From: Paenibacillus peoriae KCTC 3763
GTDB lineage: Bacteria; Bacillota; Bacilli; Paenibacillales; Paenibacillaceae
Direction: 5' to 3'
DNA: 64,000 nt
Assembly: GCF_000236805.1 (NCBI RefSeq)
Contig: NZ_AGFX01000039.1
Span: 28,616 to 92,615, forward strand
Below the pieces are notes generated by a model. That model worked only from the letters and a program-made list of their open reading frames with translations, did no database searches and was not told the origin of the DNA. Made by a program: the position numbers and the translations under genes. Shown here one piece after another: positions 55,004 through 63,976 of this stretch. Numbering within the stretch: the first letter of the stretch is position 1; each line of letters opens with the position of its first letter.

Positions 55004-56179
55004 CTATTTATTCCCCCAAATATTGGTTTGTTCAATCCATTCCAGCGCTTGCTCCGTATCCTGGCACAACAGATTAATATGTCCCATCTTTCGGCCTGGC
55101 TTGGCTTCACTTTTTCCATACAAATGCAGCTTGGGCACAACATTCAATCTTTCAGCTTCAGCATCTGGCTGCACAAATCGCTGAATCACGTCCTCCAAAT
55201 GCTCACCCAGTACATTGACCATGACCACCGGAGTCAGCAGCTTCGTGCTGCCTAGCGGCAAGCCGCAAATCGCGCGTATGTGCTGCTCAAATTGCGAGGT
55301 TGCGCATCCTTCGATCGTGTAATGACCGGAATTATGCGGTCTCGGGGCCAGCTCATTGACGTACAATTGCCCATTTTCGGCAACAAACATTTCTACAGCG
55401 AGCAGTCCAACCGCACCCAACGACTCGGCTACAGCCAGCGCCAGCCTGCGTGCTTCCTCCTGCACCGATTCCGGCACGCGCGCAGGTACAATCGATGTGT
55501 GCAAAATATTGTTCACATGAATGTTTTCCGCAGGTGGAAAGGCTTTGGCTTCCCCATTCGTGCTGCGTGCGACGATGACCGATATTTCGCAGCGAAAACG
55601 AATAAACTGCTCCAGCACCAGTTCCGCACCGCTACCCGCCAGTCGTTCGTAGGCAGCTACGGCTTCCGCCGGTTGGCGAATGACCGACTGTCCCTTGCCA
55701 TCATAACCGCCGACCGTCGTTTTGAGCACGCACGGCACACCCAATTCAGCTACTGCTTGAACCATATCCGTAGCGCTGCTGATTTCACGATACGGAGCTA
55801 CCGGAACGCCAGCCGCTTCAATAGAACGTTTTTCACGCAGACGATGCTGTGTTGTGTACAAAAGACTACTGCCCTGCGGTACACTGGATTCCTGTTCCAA
55901 AAGCGCAGCTACACCTGCATCCACATTTTCAAACTCATATGTGATCACATCGCATCGCCCAGCCAGCTCTCTAGCCGCATGCTCGTCATCATAGGCGGCA
56001 CGGATCTGCTCTGACACCTGTCCGCATGGACTATCCGGTGCCGGGTCCAGCGTCACAAAGCGGTATCCCAGGTTTGTTCCCGCCAGCACAAGCATTCTGC
56101 CCAGTTGGCCGCCTCCCAGAATTCCAATCCTTGTACCCGGAGGACGGACGCGTCCTGCAGGTTCACATGCCTCATTCAT
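55004..56179 (-). CDS. purK: N5-carboxyaminoimidazole ribonucleotide synthase
   Basis: A 391-residue ATP-grasp enzyme converting AIR, ATP and bicarbonate to N5-[21 protein letters not shown] is the N-terminal motif. The ATP-grasp core has [14 protein letters not shown], and [16 protein letters not shown] is the signature. A roughly 12-residue N-terminal extension precedes the first strand. The ATG overlaps the purE stop (ATGA). Confidence 0.97.
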   Translation of the reverse strand: MNEACEPAGRVRPPGTRIGILGGGQLGRMLVLAGTNLGYRFVTLDPAPDSPCGQVSEQIRAAYDDEHAARELAGRCDVITYEFENVDAGVAALLEQESSVPQGSSLLYTTQHRLREKRSIEAAGVPVAPYREISSATDMVQAVAELGVPCVLKTTVGGYDGKGQSVIRQPAEAVAAYERLAGSGAELVLEQFIRFRCEISVIVARSTNGEAKAFPPAENIHVNNILHTSIVPARVPESVQEEARRLALAVAESLGAVGLLAVEMFVAENGQLYVNELAPRPHNSGHYTIEGCATSQFEQHIRAICGLPLGSTKLLTPVVMVNVLGEHLEDVIQRFVQPDAEAERLNVVPKLHLYGKSEAKPGRKMGHINLLCQDTEQALEWIEQTNIWGNK

Positions 56180-56661
56180 AGCGAATCACTGCCTTCCAGC
56201 ACCTCATCACGGATACGGTCGCGTCTTGCTACGACCCGCTGGCTTATCTTTTCGTCAAAAGCGCCTAATATCTGTGCTGCCAGCAATCCTGCATTTGTAG
56301 CACCTGCCTTGCCGATGGCCACAGTGGCAACGGGAATACCACCCGGCATCTGCACAATCGAGAGCAGAGAGTCCAGACCATTCAGTGCCTTCGTCTGGAC
56401 AGGTACACCGATGACTGGCAAGGACGTCTTCGCAGCCACCATTCCCGGCAGATGAGCAGCCCCACCCGCCCCGGCAATAATGACCTTTAATCCGCGCCCG
56501 GCGGCTTCCTCTGCAAAGCGGAACATCAAATCCGGTGTACGATGGGCTGAGACTACCTTTTTCTCATATCCGATTTCGAGCTCGTCCAGCACAACACATG
56601 CATGTTGCATGGTGTCCCAATCTGATGTGCTGCCCATAATAACAGCGACCTGCACTGACAT
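56176..56661 (-). CDS. purE: N5-carboxyaminoimidazole ribonucleotide mutase
   Basis: A 161-residue class I PurE, the canonical length. It carries [24 protein letters not shown] with the catalytic His, and [14 protein letters not shown]. It is the first gene of the operon. The start is the ATG at 56661 with GGGAG/AAGGA upstream; the open frame to 56727 runs through the riboswitch terminator and cannot be coding. Confidence 0.97.
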   Translation of the reverse strand: MSVQVAVIMGSTSDWDTMQHACVVLDELEIGYEKKVVSAHRTPDLMFRFAEEAAGRGLKVIIAGAGGAAHLPGMVAAKTSLPVIGVPVQTKALNGLDSLLSIVQMPGGIPVATVAIGKAGATNAGLLAAQILGAFDEKISQRVVARRDRIRDEVLEGSDSL

Positions 56662-56692
56662 GTCCTTCACTCCCTGTTTATCAATAAGCGCC

Positions 56693-56741
56693 AAAAATCC
56701 GGCACTCGAAAATAACGTTATTTTCAAGACACCGGACTACG
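56693..56741 (-). terminator. riboswitch-controlled terminator of the pur operon leader
   Basis: On the transcript TCCGGTGT-(C)-TTGAAAATAAC pairs with GTTATTTTCGAGTGCCGGA, followed by TTTTT, 30 bases before the purE start. Its 5' flank CGTAGTCCGG (56732-56741) is an exact complement of CCGGACTACG in the 3' strand of the aptamer, which gives a mutually exclusive antiterminator. Confidence 0.85.
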
Positions 56742-56823
56742 AAAAAACAAACGACAGAGCCTCCTAAGGCATGCCAAAAGCAAGCCCGTTCCACCGCACC
56801 AACGCGGCTTCAGCCGTATGTCT

Positions 56824-56890
56824 CCCGTAGTCCGGAAATTTAAGGTTTCCAGGTAGAAACTTCCGGGCCATATCCCCGGCATTATACGAG
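56824..56890 (-). promoter_or_regulatory. purine (guanine-type) riboswitch aptamer
   Basis: The minus strand shows the conserved core TATAAT, GATATGG, AGTTTCTACC, CCTTAAA and GACTACG in order. P1 is CTCGTA/TACGGG, and P2 and P3 hairpin arms are complementary. The specificity position in GACTACG is C, which selects guanine/hypoxanthine rather than adenine. Ligand binding should favour the downstream terminator and switch the operon off. Confidence 0.95.
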
Positions 56891-57018
56891 TCAGCATTGT
56901 GCCTACTTCATCCCAAACGATATACTTTCCTAGCATATTCGTGATTTGTTTCGGCTCCAACATGTGTACCTTATTAAATTGCGCCTAAAGTTCATTTTTT
57001 ATCGACAATACATTTCAT

Positions 57019-57048
57019 AGTTTAACAATTCCCTACACCCTATGTCAA
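57019..57048 (-). promoter_or_regulatory. sigma-A promoter of the pur operon
   Basis: On the minus strand TTGACA (57043-57048) and TAAACT (57019-57024) are separated by 18 bases, about 130 bases upstream of the aptamer. Confidence 0.7.
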
Positions 57049-57052
57049 CTTG

Positions 57053-57096
57053 AAAACGAACATTATTAAAATCATCCAATTGAATGTTCGTGTTTT
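57053..57096. promoter_or_regulatory. paired inverted PurR boxes
   Basis: AAAACGAACATTA (57053-57065, plus strand) and AAAACACGAACATTCA (57081-57096, minus strand) are inverted copies of the PurBox core CGAACATT, just upstream of the -35 box. The arrangement matches the B. subtilis pur operon control region, where PurR represses and PRPP relieves. Confidence 0.85.
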
Positions 57097-57099
57097 GCA

Positions 57100-57195
57100 A
57101 AATCAACACGCTTATACGCCTAAGAGTCTGACAACAGCAGCACATTTAGCCGACTCTCTGCCTTGAACCCATATCAGCGAACACACACTATGCAG
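57100..57195. other. intergenic stretch upstream of the pur control region
   Basis: No gene or strong structure is seen apart from TTTTGCAAAA at 57092-57101, an imperfect relative of the 16-bp palindrome. Confidence 0.35.
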
Positions 57196-57240
57196 AAAAA
57201 AAGTCGGATTACTTCCTGAACAGAAAGTAATCCGACTTTT
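57194..57240 (-). terminator. terminator of the universal stress protein gene
   Basis: AAAAGTCGGATTACTT (57199-57214) pairs perfectly with AAGTAATCCGACTTTT (57225-57240), followed on the minus strand by a T tract, 15 bases after the stop. Confidence 0.9.
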
Positions 57241-57255
57241 ACTCTTTTTATTCTG

Positions 57256-57693
57256 TTACTTAACAACCAGCACAGGAATACGCGCATGCTGCACCACATT
57301 GTGACTCACGCTGCCCAATACAAATTCACGAATACCACCCAAGCCACGGCTGCCGATCACAATTACATCAAAGCCATTTTCATTGGCATAATCCAAAATA
57401 ACTTCGGCTGGGGAACCTTGAATCAGCTCCACCTTGGCATCTACGCCTTGCTCAGCAAGCCGCTTTTTAGCTTCATCCGTAGTCTGCTCCGCCAAATCGT
57501 AATATTCTTTATTCACTGAAGCAGGGATTGGAGCCAAACCTTCACCCATAAAAATTCGCGGGAAATCAAATGCCGTTACAACCTCAAGCTTCGAGGACGG
57601 TGATGCCTTGGTTAATTCTGCTGCCTTCAGCAAGGCCTTGTTGGCTGCATCCGAACCGTCATAAGCAAGCAATATTTTTGAAAATAGCATCAT
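57256..57693 (-). CDS. universal stress protein, UspA family
   Basis: A 145-residue single-domain Usp. It opens KILLAYDGSDAANKAL with the ATP-site Asp, and the C-terminal nucleotide loop is GSRGLGGIREFVLGSVSHNV (G-2x-G-9x-G-S type), so it probably binds ATP. The insert with GEGLAPIPASVNKEYYDLAE is typical of Bacillales YxiE-like members. The ATG at 57693 follows AGAGGTG; an upstream GTG at 57699 is less likely. Confidence 0.92.
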   Translation of the reverse strand: MMLFSKILLAYDGSDAANKALLKAAELTKASPSSKLEVVTAFDFPRIFMGEGLAPIPASVNKEYYDLAEQTTDEAKKRLAEQGVDAKVELIQGSPAEVILDYANENGFDVIVIGSRGLGGIREFVLGSVSHNVVQHARIPVLVVK

Positions 57694-57833
57694 ATACACC
57701 TCTTCCTGTTCAGTTTGTTAAATCCCACCCTGAAATATGTATCCCTTTGCACGCTTGCACAATACATTCGTGGGCGCTGGAATAGCCACCTTACTCATCA
57801 TTAAACATTTCTATAAGAACCTAAACCCCGGCT

Positions 57834-58097
57834 TTACCGCAAAAAATATCCATATAGCAATGCGTTAATGAACAGCAACGCAGGAATACCGAGTCTGAAA
57901 CTCATATGCCGTGTTTTATGGCGTTTGCGGTACATCGCAATCAGCACGCCCAATGCTCCTCCGATCAGGGCCAGCAAAAACAGCGTCCGTTCAGGCACCC
58001 GATCACGATGCTTGCGCGCTCTTTTTTTATCCTCCGACATTACCAGATAGCCTACTGCATTGATAAACAGAAGCCATACAAACAAGCCTGTCTGCAA
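57834..58097 (-). CDS. DUF1294 membrane protein
   Basis: An 87-residue membrane protein of the DUF1294 (YsdA) family with three hydrophobic helices. The first contains the conserved NAVGYLVMSEDKKRA. The short loop KHRDRVPERTLFLLALIGG and the motif RHKTRHMSFR follow. Function is unknown. The start is TTG at 58097, supported by GGAGG 7 bases upstream. Confidence 0.85.
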   Translation of the reverse strand: MQTGLFVWLLFINAVGYLVMSEDKKRARKHRDRVPERTLFLLALIGGALGVLIAMYRKRHKTRHMSFRLGIPALLFINALLYGYFLR

Positions 58098-58292
58098 TGT
58101 CTCTCCTCCTTTTGCACACTGTACCCAATCAGGTATTAGTTAGTCCTTATATAGCGTTCTCCCCCCATTATACCCTTAGCCCTTTTACAGAAACAATCTT
58201 CTTCTGACTGGAAAAGCGCTTTGGCGGATATAGTAACGTGGTATGAGGAAAATCCTCGACTACATCTATTTTGTCTCAAAGGAGGAACTGCC

Positions 58293-58421
58293 ATGGAAAG
58301 CACCCATGAATACGTTGAAAAGCTGCGAGAGAATGCAAAAAAGGCAGAGCACAACCGTAAACGAGGAAAAGGAACTCCCAGTGCCAGCCTGCCAACCAAA
58401 CAGCATAGCAAAAATCCCTGA
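58293..58421 (+). CDS. small basic protein, 42 residues
   Basis: I do not recognise this protein. It begins MESTHEYVEKLRENAKKAEH, predicted helical and highly charged, and then has a basic Gly/Pro/Ser tail (KRGKGTPSAS). AAAGGAGGAACTGCC gives an excellent ribosome-binding site 7 bases before the ATG, which is the main reason to accept the gene. It is convergent with nothing and has a terminator about 110 bases downstream. Composition resembles small spore or nucleoid proteins, but that is only an impression. Confidence 0.72.
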   Translation: MESTHEYVEKLRENAKKAEHNRKRGKGTPSASLPTKQHSKNP

Positions 58422-58530
58422 TAAGGGCTCTGCCTAAGCTGTAGAACCATGTTATTAACGCATCCAATCTACTTAACCTTGTAGCTTCCTTTAATGAATT
58501 AAGACAAACTGGTCGTTCAGCTTTCACCGA

Positions 58531-58573
58531 AACAGCAAGTAGACTCCTTTTGGGGTATCTGCTTGCTGTTTTT
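58531..58573 (+). terminator. terminator downstream of the 42-residue protein gene
   Basis: AACAGCAAGTAGA (58531-58543) pairs with TCTGCTTGCTGTT (58558-58570, one G-T pair), followed by TTTTT. The remaining bases to 58836 are AT-rich and probably hold the asparaginase promoter. Confidence 0.85.
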
Positions 58574-58836
58574 GCAATTTTGCAATTTGCGTGAAGCCAA
58601 AAAAAACCTCTCACCCCACGAAATGAACTCTATGCAAAAATCAGATAAAATGTAATAATAAAGCGATTACATTTTTAGAAAATAAATCTTAATGTCACGT
58701 TTTATAACATATATATTAATTAAGCACAATTTTATTCCCTATAATTCGTGACATTAACGCAATTCGGCATTTTTCTCGTCAGTTAATTTATCATTTCAAT
58801 TCAGATTTTGACATTGGAGAGGAGCTTTTTACAAAC

Positions 58837-59982
58837 ATGAAAAAAATGACGATGATTCCCCTGTTGGCCAGCTTTATTATCGGAAGTACTTTATGGATTG
58901 GCGGATTTACGAACACTACGACAGCAGCCACCAGCACGACTGCACCTGCTTCTGTCTCTACGACTGCAGACAAATCTGAAAAGCCACAAGCCAATCATTT
59001 GCCCAACATTAAAATACTTGCTACCGGAGGAACCATCGCAGGATCGTCTGCAGTCAATACCGACACAACAGGCTACAAAGCAGGCTCACTAGGTGTTGAA
59101 ACCTTGATTAAGGCTGTTCCTGAGATGAAAAGTATTGCAAACGTCAGCGGTGAACAGATTGTAAACATAGACAGCACCGATATGAATAACGACATCCTCT
59201 TAAAACTTGCCAAACGTACCAATGAACTGCTTGCCAGAGATGACGTTGATGGAATCGTGATTACACACGGTACAGACACATTGGAAGAAACCGCTTATTT
59301 CCTGGATCTTGTGGTCAAAAGCGATAAGCCTGTAGTTGTCGTTGGCTCTATGCGTCCAGCTACAGCCATCAGCGCCGACGGCCCTTTTAACCTTTATAAT
59401 GCTGTAAAAGTTGCCAGCACTTCGAATTCCAAAGGTCAAGGCGTACTCGTACTGCTGAATGATCGTATTGGTTCAGCAAGATATGTCAGCAAGACAAATA
59501 CGACCACAGTAGATACGTTCAAGTCCGTGGAACAGGGATATCTGGGAGCTGTTGTCGGAGATCAAGTGTACTACTATAATAAGCCTGCGCGTAAGCATAC
59601 AACTGCTTCCGTGTTCGACGTCTCAAATTTGACTCAACTACCGCAGGTAGATATTCTATACGAGTATCAAAACAATGGCCGTTATCTGTATGATGCAGCC
59701 GTAGCAGCCGGTGCTAAAGGAATTGTCGTCGCAGGTTCCGGTAATGGCTCCTTGTCCAAGGCCTCTAGAGAAGGCGCAGAAGCCGCTGGTAAAAAAGGAG
59801 TCATCATCGCCCGCTCCACGCGTGTAGGAAGTGGAGTCGTATCTCCATCGACGAAAGACGCGGCATCGAACTTTGTTTCCACCGATTCGCTCAATCCGCA
59901 AAAAGCACGGATTTTGCTCATGCTCGCTTTGACGCAAACGCATGATGTGAACCAAATCCAATCCTTCTTCAATGAATACTGA
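58837..59982 (+). CDS. ansZ: secreted L-asparaginase, type II
   Basis: A 381-residue enzyme hydrolysing asparagine to aspartate and ammonia outside the cell. The signal sequence (about 1-30) is followed by a Thr/Ala/Ser-rich linker to about residue 52. The two asparaginase signatures are [12 protein letters not shown], with the nucleophile Thr, and [17 protein letters not shown], with Thr-Asp-Lys catalytic-type residues. [19 protein letters not shown] follows. Length and signal match the B. subtilis AnsZ type. A GAGGAG site lies 13 bases upstream, farther than usual. It is monocistronic. Confidence 0.93.
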   Translation: MKKMTMIPLLASFIIGSTLWIGGFTNTTTAATSTTAPASVSTTADKSEKPQANHLPNIKILATGGTIAGSSAVNTDTTGYKAGSLGVETLIKAVPEMKSIANVSGEQIVNIDSTDMNNDILLKLAKRTNELLARDDVDGIVITHGTDTLEETAYFLDLVVKSDKPVVVVGSMRPATAISADGPFNLYNAVKVASTSNSKGQGVLVLLNDRIGSARYVSKTNTTTVDTFKSVEQGYLGAVVGDQVYYYNKPARKHTTASVFDVSNLTQLPQVDILYEYQNNGRYLYDAAVAAGAKGIVVAGSGNGSLSKASREGAEAAGKKGVIIARSTRVGSGVVSPSTKDAASNFVSTDSLNPQKARILLMLALTQTHDVNQIQSFFNEY

Positions 59983-60028
59983 GAATAGTCATCCCAAAGC
60001 AAGGTAATATATAATACCCTTCTCACAA

Positions 60029-60072
60029 AAAGAAGCAGTAGTCGCGGTACATCACCGAACTGCTGCTTCTTT
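60029..60072 (+). terminator. terminator of the asparaginase gene
   Basis: AAAGAAGCAGTAG (60029-60041) pairs with CTGCTGCTTCTTT (60060-60072, one G-T pair), then CTTTTCG. Confidence 0.85.
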
Positions 60073-60169
60073 CTTTTCGCAAGACAATGACCGATATCAG
60101 TGACTTCTCCACTGAAATCTAATTTCCATAGTCTTACAAGCTATTCAGTTAAGCCCGCCTATTCAGCAA

Positions 60170-60307
60170 TCAAGGCCGCTGCTTGGGAATTCCATTAAGG
60201 CTTGGAGGATATTTGGCCTGCTTCTCTGGATGAGGAGCGATTTCTTCCTCCAGTATACTTGATTTATTTTGCTGATTATTGATTTTAAGCGGCTTATGCT
60301 TTGACAT
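60170..60307 (-). CDS. small hydrophilic protein, 45 residues
   Basis: I do not recognise this protein. Reading the minus strand from the ATG at 60307 gives 45 codons ending TGA at 60170. GAGGAGGTGAG lies 5-6 bases before the ATG, a near-perfect Shine-Dalgarno sequence. The sequence starts MSKHKPLKINNQQNKSS and later has HPEKQAKYPPSLNG: Lys/Asn/Pro-rich, no cysteine, probably unstructured. It sits between ansZ and topB, with topB upstream on the same strand. Confidence 0.75.
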   Translation of the reverse strand: MSKHKPLKINNQQNKSSILEEEIAPHPEKQAKYPPSLNGIPKQRP

Positions 60308-60406
60308 AATTGCTCACCTCCTCGGCTTACCATGCCAAGGAGTGAGCGTTTTTATACCGACGTATACCTGCTATTGGTGGAGCTTTCATCTACTTTTGGC
60401 TTTCCG

Positions 60407-62542
60407 TTATTTACCTTGCTTTTGATCCATAGCTGCTTTTAGCAGATCCCCCAAGCTCGAACCAAAAGATTCCTGCTTTTCATATTGCCTTACCAGCTTT
60501 TGCTGTTCCCGCTTGTTTACCCGTTGCTTGTCCTTATCCAGCGTCTCGGTAATGCCGCAGGGCAAACATCTTACATACAGTCCCGCTTTGCCTTCTTTCA
60601 TTTCCATCTTCTTATGACACTGCGGGCAGCGCCGGTTTGACAAACGTTTTTCCCCTGCACGACGGTAACCGCAATCCGTGCTTGGACATACCAGAAACTT
60701 GCCCTGTCTGCCCTTCTTTTCCAACAGCTTTGTACCACAATTCGGGCAGTGACTATTCGTCACGTTATGAGGCTTATATTCGGCACTGCTATTTTTCACA
60801 GTGGAAACCAGCTCTTTCGCCATAGCGCGAATAGAGTTCAAAAACGGCTCCGGTTTCCCCTGACCACGCGCGATCCGTTCCAACTCAGCTTCCCAACGCG
60901 CCGTCAGCTCAGGAGTTCGAAGCTGCGGAGCCGCCAACTCGATCAGCTGCTTGCCTTTCCCTGTGGGATGCATCACGTTCCCCTGGCGCTCAATCGTATC
61001 CGAGCTGACGAGCTTCTCGATCAGATCGGCGCGGGTAGCAGGAGTACCCAGTCCATGCTTCTCCATCTGGGCCAGCAAGGCCGCTTCCGTGTATCGTTTT
61101 GGAGGCATCGTCCGCCCAGCTCGCACAAGGCAACGCTGTATACGGACGGCATCTCCTTTTTTCAGTTCAGGCAAAATAACGCCATGCTCAGTGTTCTCCC
61201 GATCCTCTGCTTCTTCATCGTCCATTTCATAATGGCTTCCGTCATATACAGCCCGCCAGCCACTATCTTTTATAGTTGTACCCTTAACCTGAAACGTCTC
61301 CTGCTCTACCGTGACCGATACCGCTACAGCGTCATAGCGTGCAGGCGGATAGAATAGGCTGATAAAACGGCGTGCAATCAGATCGTACAGCTTGCGTTCC
61401 TCCGGGCTTAGCTGATTAAGCAGCAAGGTCTGCTCTGTAGGAATAATTGCATGGTGATCCGTGACCTTACTGTCATCCACAATTCGCTTTGTGATCGGCA
61501 GATTGTTACGCAGCAACGGGCGCGCCAAGGATGCATACGGGCCTACAGCTACGCTGCTGAGCCTTTCCTTAAGAGTACCTACCATATCAGAGGTTAAATA
61601 ACGACTGTCAGTACGTGGATAGGTGACCAGCTTATGCTGTTCATACAGACGCTGAAGCACATTAGATGTCTGTTTGGCGGAAAAGCCATAGCGCTGGTTA
61701 GCGTCTCTTTGCAGTTCCGTTAAATCGTAAGCCAATGGATGAGGCTCATTCTTTTCACTCTTTTTAACACTGGCAACCGTGCCTTTGGCACCCTCCAGTC
61801 TACGGCGCAAAGTCTCTGCTTGCGCACGGTCAAACATACGTGAATCCCCGTTTTCTGCCCGCCAAGCTGCCTGAAAGTCACCAAAATCTGCTGTCAACGT
61901 ATCATATTCCTGAGATCGAAACTGGGTAATTTCTTTCTCACGCTCCATGATCATCCCCAGCGTTGGTGTCTGTACTCTTCCCGCTGAAAGCTGCGCGTTA
62001 TACCGACAAGTCAATGCCCGGGTCACGTTGAGACCAATCATCCAGTCCGCCTCAGCCCTACAGCGTGCTGATTCATATAAACGATCAAATTGCTGACCAG
62101 GCAATAGCTTTGCAAAGCCTTCCTTGATCGCCTTGTCAGTCTGCGAGGAAATCCACAAGCGCCGAAAAGGCTTTTTCCAGTTTGCCATTTGTATGATCCA
62201 ACGCGCCAACAGTTCTCCTTCACGAGCAGCGTCTGTTGCCACGATAAGCTCACCAATGTCCTGCCGCTTCATAAGCTGATGTACAGCTTTGAACTGATGA
62301 TTGCTTTCACGCAGTACCTTTAGCTTCGAACTCTTTGGAAGAATGGGCAAGTCCTCCAAATTCCAGGATGCATATTTAGAATCGTAATCCTCCGGCTCTG
62401 CTAAGCCGACCAAATGCCCCAATGCCCATGTCACCACATACTTGGGTCCTTCTATATAGCTTTTATGCTTCTCGCGGCTGCCCATCACACGTGCAATCTC
62501 TCTGGCTACGGATGGTTTTTCTGCCAATACCAATACCTTCAT
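60407..62542 (-). CDS. topB: DNA topoisomerase III
   Basis: A 711-residue type IA topoisomerase. The Toprim domain opens VLVLAEKPSVAREIARVMG and has the acidic site in IVATDAAREGELLAR. The catalytic Tyr is in TYPRTDSRYL (about residue 310). The C-terminal about 110 residues hold zinc-ribbon cysteines (CPNCGTKLLEK, CPQCHKKM) plus a Lys/Gln-rich tail, longer than in E. coli TopB. It decatenates and relaxes single-stranded regions with RecQ-type helicases. AAAGGAG precedes the ATG. Confidence 0.96.
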   Translation of the reverse strand: MKVLVLAEKPSVAREIARVMGSREKHKSYIEGPKYVVTWALGHLVGLAEPEDYDSKYASWNLEDLPILPKSSKLKVLRESNHQFKAVHQLMKRQDIGELIVATDAAREGELLARWIIQMANWKKPFRRLWISSQTDKAIKEGFAKLLPGQQFDRLYESARCRAEADWMIGLNVTRALTCRYNAQLSAGRVQTPTLGMIMEREKEITQFRSQEYDTLTADFGDFQAAWRAENGDSRMFDRAQAETLRRRLEGAKGTVASVKKSEKNEPHPLAYDLTELQRDANQRYGFSAKQTSNVLQRLYEQHKLVTYPRTDSRYLTSDMVGTLKERLSSVAVGPYASLARPLLRNNLPITKRIVDDSKVTDHHAIIPTEQTLLLNQLSPEERKLYDLIARRFISLFYPPARYDAVAVSVTVEQETFQVKGTTIKDSGWRAVYDGSHYEMDDEEAEDRENTEHGVILPELKKGDAVRIQRCLVRAGRTMPPKRYTEAALLAQMEKHGLGTPATRADLIEKLVSSDTIERQGNVMHPTGKGKQLIELAAPQLRTPELTARWEAELERIARGQGKPEPFLNSIRAMAKELVSTVKNSSAEYKPHNVTNSHCPNCGTKLLEKKGRQGKFLVCPSTDCGYRRAGEKRLSNRRCPQCHKKMEMKEGKAGLYVRCLPCGITETLDKDKQRVNKREQQKLVRQYEKQESFGSSLGDLLKAAMDQKQGK

Positions 62543-62669
62543 GTTACGCTCCTTTCTCTCATAGTATTAATTATACCATCCTGCCATCCTACGATAAATC
62601 TAAGTCAACAGCTCTTATTAACATGTTTGTACATACTATTCGCATTGCTTTTACATTGGTTAGAACATC

Positions 62670-63662
62670 TTACAAATCAGGCACACCCCATTTTAGTAGT
62701 AGCCCCGCATATGTCAGGCCGCCTCCAAATCCATATAACACGACATACTGTCCACACCGTAAACGTTCATCATCCAAACCGCACTGTAAAGCTAACGGGA
62801 TAGACGCCGCCGATGTATTACCATAAAACTCTACACTTGTTAGTGTCTTCTCCAAAGGTATTATGCTTCTCTCACATATGGACTCGATCATTCTCAAATT
62901 AGCGCTGTGAGGTACAAACCAGTCGAGATCTTCCTTCTTCATATCGGCCTGATTCAATAAACGTTCGATTCCCGCTGGAACGGAGCGAACAGCCCATTTA
63001 TAAACCTCACGTCCATTTTGCGCGATAAATCCATGATCCTGCAGCTTCTCTCCATCCAAGTAATTAGATAATCCTGCCCGGTAAAGATGCGCTCCCCCTT
63101 GGCCATAGGTTCCTATATCCGCAGCCAAAAATGATCCTTCATCCTCGTCGTATTCAACCAGTGCCACGCCTGCTCCATCTCCAAAAAGTACACATGTCGT
63201 CCGATCCGTATAATCCGTAATTTTGGATAACGTTTCCGCTCCTACCACTAACACCTTGCGATGCAGACCACCCGTAATAAGGCCATTTGCCAAATGAAGT
63301 CCATAGGCAAACCCTGCACATGCTGCACTAACATCCATCGACCCTGTATCCGGAATATTGAAATGAGCCTGAATACGTGAGGCCGTACTTGGAAAGTAGT
63401 AATCAGGGGTACTCGTCGCTACAATAATCATGTCAACATCGTTTATATTTACGTTATAAAGATTAATCATACGTGTAATTGCTTGTATACATAAATCAGA
63501 GACGTATTGATCTTCAGCTGCAATTCTGCGTTCACGCATACCTGTTCGTTGTACAATCCACTCATCACTAGTATCCACAAGCTTCTCCAAGTCGGTATTC
63601 GTCAAAATCCGCTCAGGTACATAAGTACCAAGAGCCGTTAGCTTTGCTTTTGAATTCAACAA
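62670..63662 (-). CDS. fabH: beta-ketoacyl-ACP synthase III (FabH family)
   Basis: A thiolase-fold enzyme of about 330 residues condensing acyl-CoA with malonyl-ACP. The catalytic Cys is in SAACAGFAYGL, the His in VPHSANLRMIES and the Asn in YGNTSAASIPL. It stands alone, away from other fab genes, so it may be a second FabH that adjusts branched-chain priming or serves secondary metabolism. The start is unclear: a GTG at 63671 is too near GGAGA, so one of two tandem TTGs (63662, 63659) is likelier. Confidence 0.9.
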   Translation of the reverse strand: MLNSKAKLTALGTYVPERILTNTDLEKLVDTSDEWIVQRTGMRERRIAAEDQYVSDLCIQAITRMINLYNVNINDVDMIIVATSTPDYYFPSTASRIQAHFNIPDTGSMDVSAACAGFAYGLHLANGLITGGLHRKVLVVGAETLSKITDYTDRTTCVLFGDGAGVALVEYDEDEGSFLAADIGTYGQGGAHLYRAGLSNYLDGEKLQDHGFIAQNGREVYKWAVRSVPAGIERLLNQADMKKEDLDWFVPHSANLRMIESICERSIIPLEKTLTSVEFYGNTSAASIPLALQCGLDDERLRCGQYVVLYGFGGGLTYAGLLLKWGVPDL

Positions 63663-63814
63663 TCTGATCACTCTCCTTTGTAATCCTAATCATATTATAA
63701 CACCAGATACTAATACCTGGTACTAATTTATTTTAAATTTTCTTACATTATGATGAGTCAATCTTAATTTGCACTTATTTCTTTAAATATATAAATTCAC
63801 TGCTTTCAACGCAA

Positions 63815-63852
63815 AACAAGAGTCATGATCTCCTAAGATCATGACTCTTGTT
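63815..63852 (-). terminator. terminator of the rRNA operon
   Basis: AACAAGAGTCATGATCT (63815-63831) pairs perfectly with AGATCATGACTCTTGTT (63836-63852), followed on the minus strand by TTTTGC, 8 bases after the 5S gene. Confidence 0.88.
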
Positions 63853-63859
63853 ACTTATT

Positions 63860-63976
63860 GCTTGGCAACGTCCTACTCTCCCAGGACCCTGCGGTCCAAG
63901 TACCATCGGCGCTGGAGGGCTTAACGGTCGTGTTCGGGATGGGTACGTGTGGAACCCCTCCGCTATCGCCACCAAA
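63860..63976 (-). rRNA. rrf: 5S ribosomal RNA
   Basis: The minus strand starts TTTGGTGGCGATAGC, contains CCCATCCCGAACACG and GCGCCGATGGTA, and ends GGACGTTGCCAAGC: the 117-nt 5S rRNA of Bacillota. Upstream (63980-63998) is a GAATTTGC/GCAAATTC stem in the 23S-5S spacer, a likely processing hairpin. The 23S and 16S genes should lie beyond the window edge. Confidence 0.97.

Noticed and set aside
56662-56727. N-terminal extension of purE
   Set aside because: It would translate the riboswitch terminator; the ATG at 56661 has its own site and gives the canonical PurE length.
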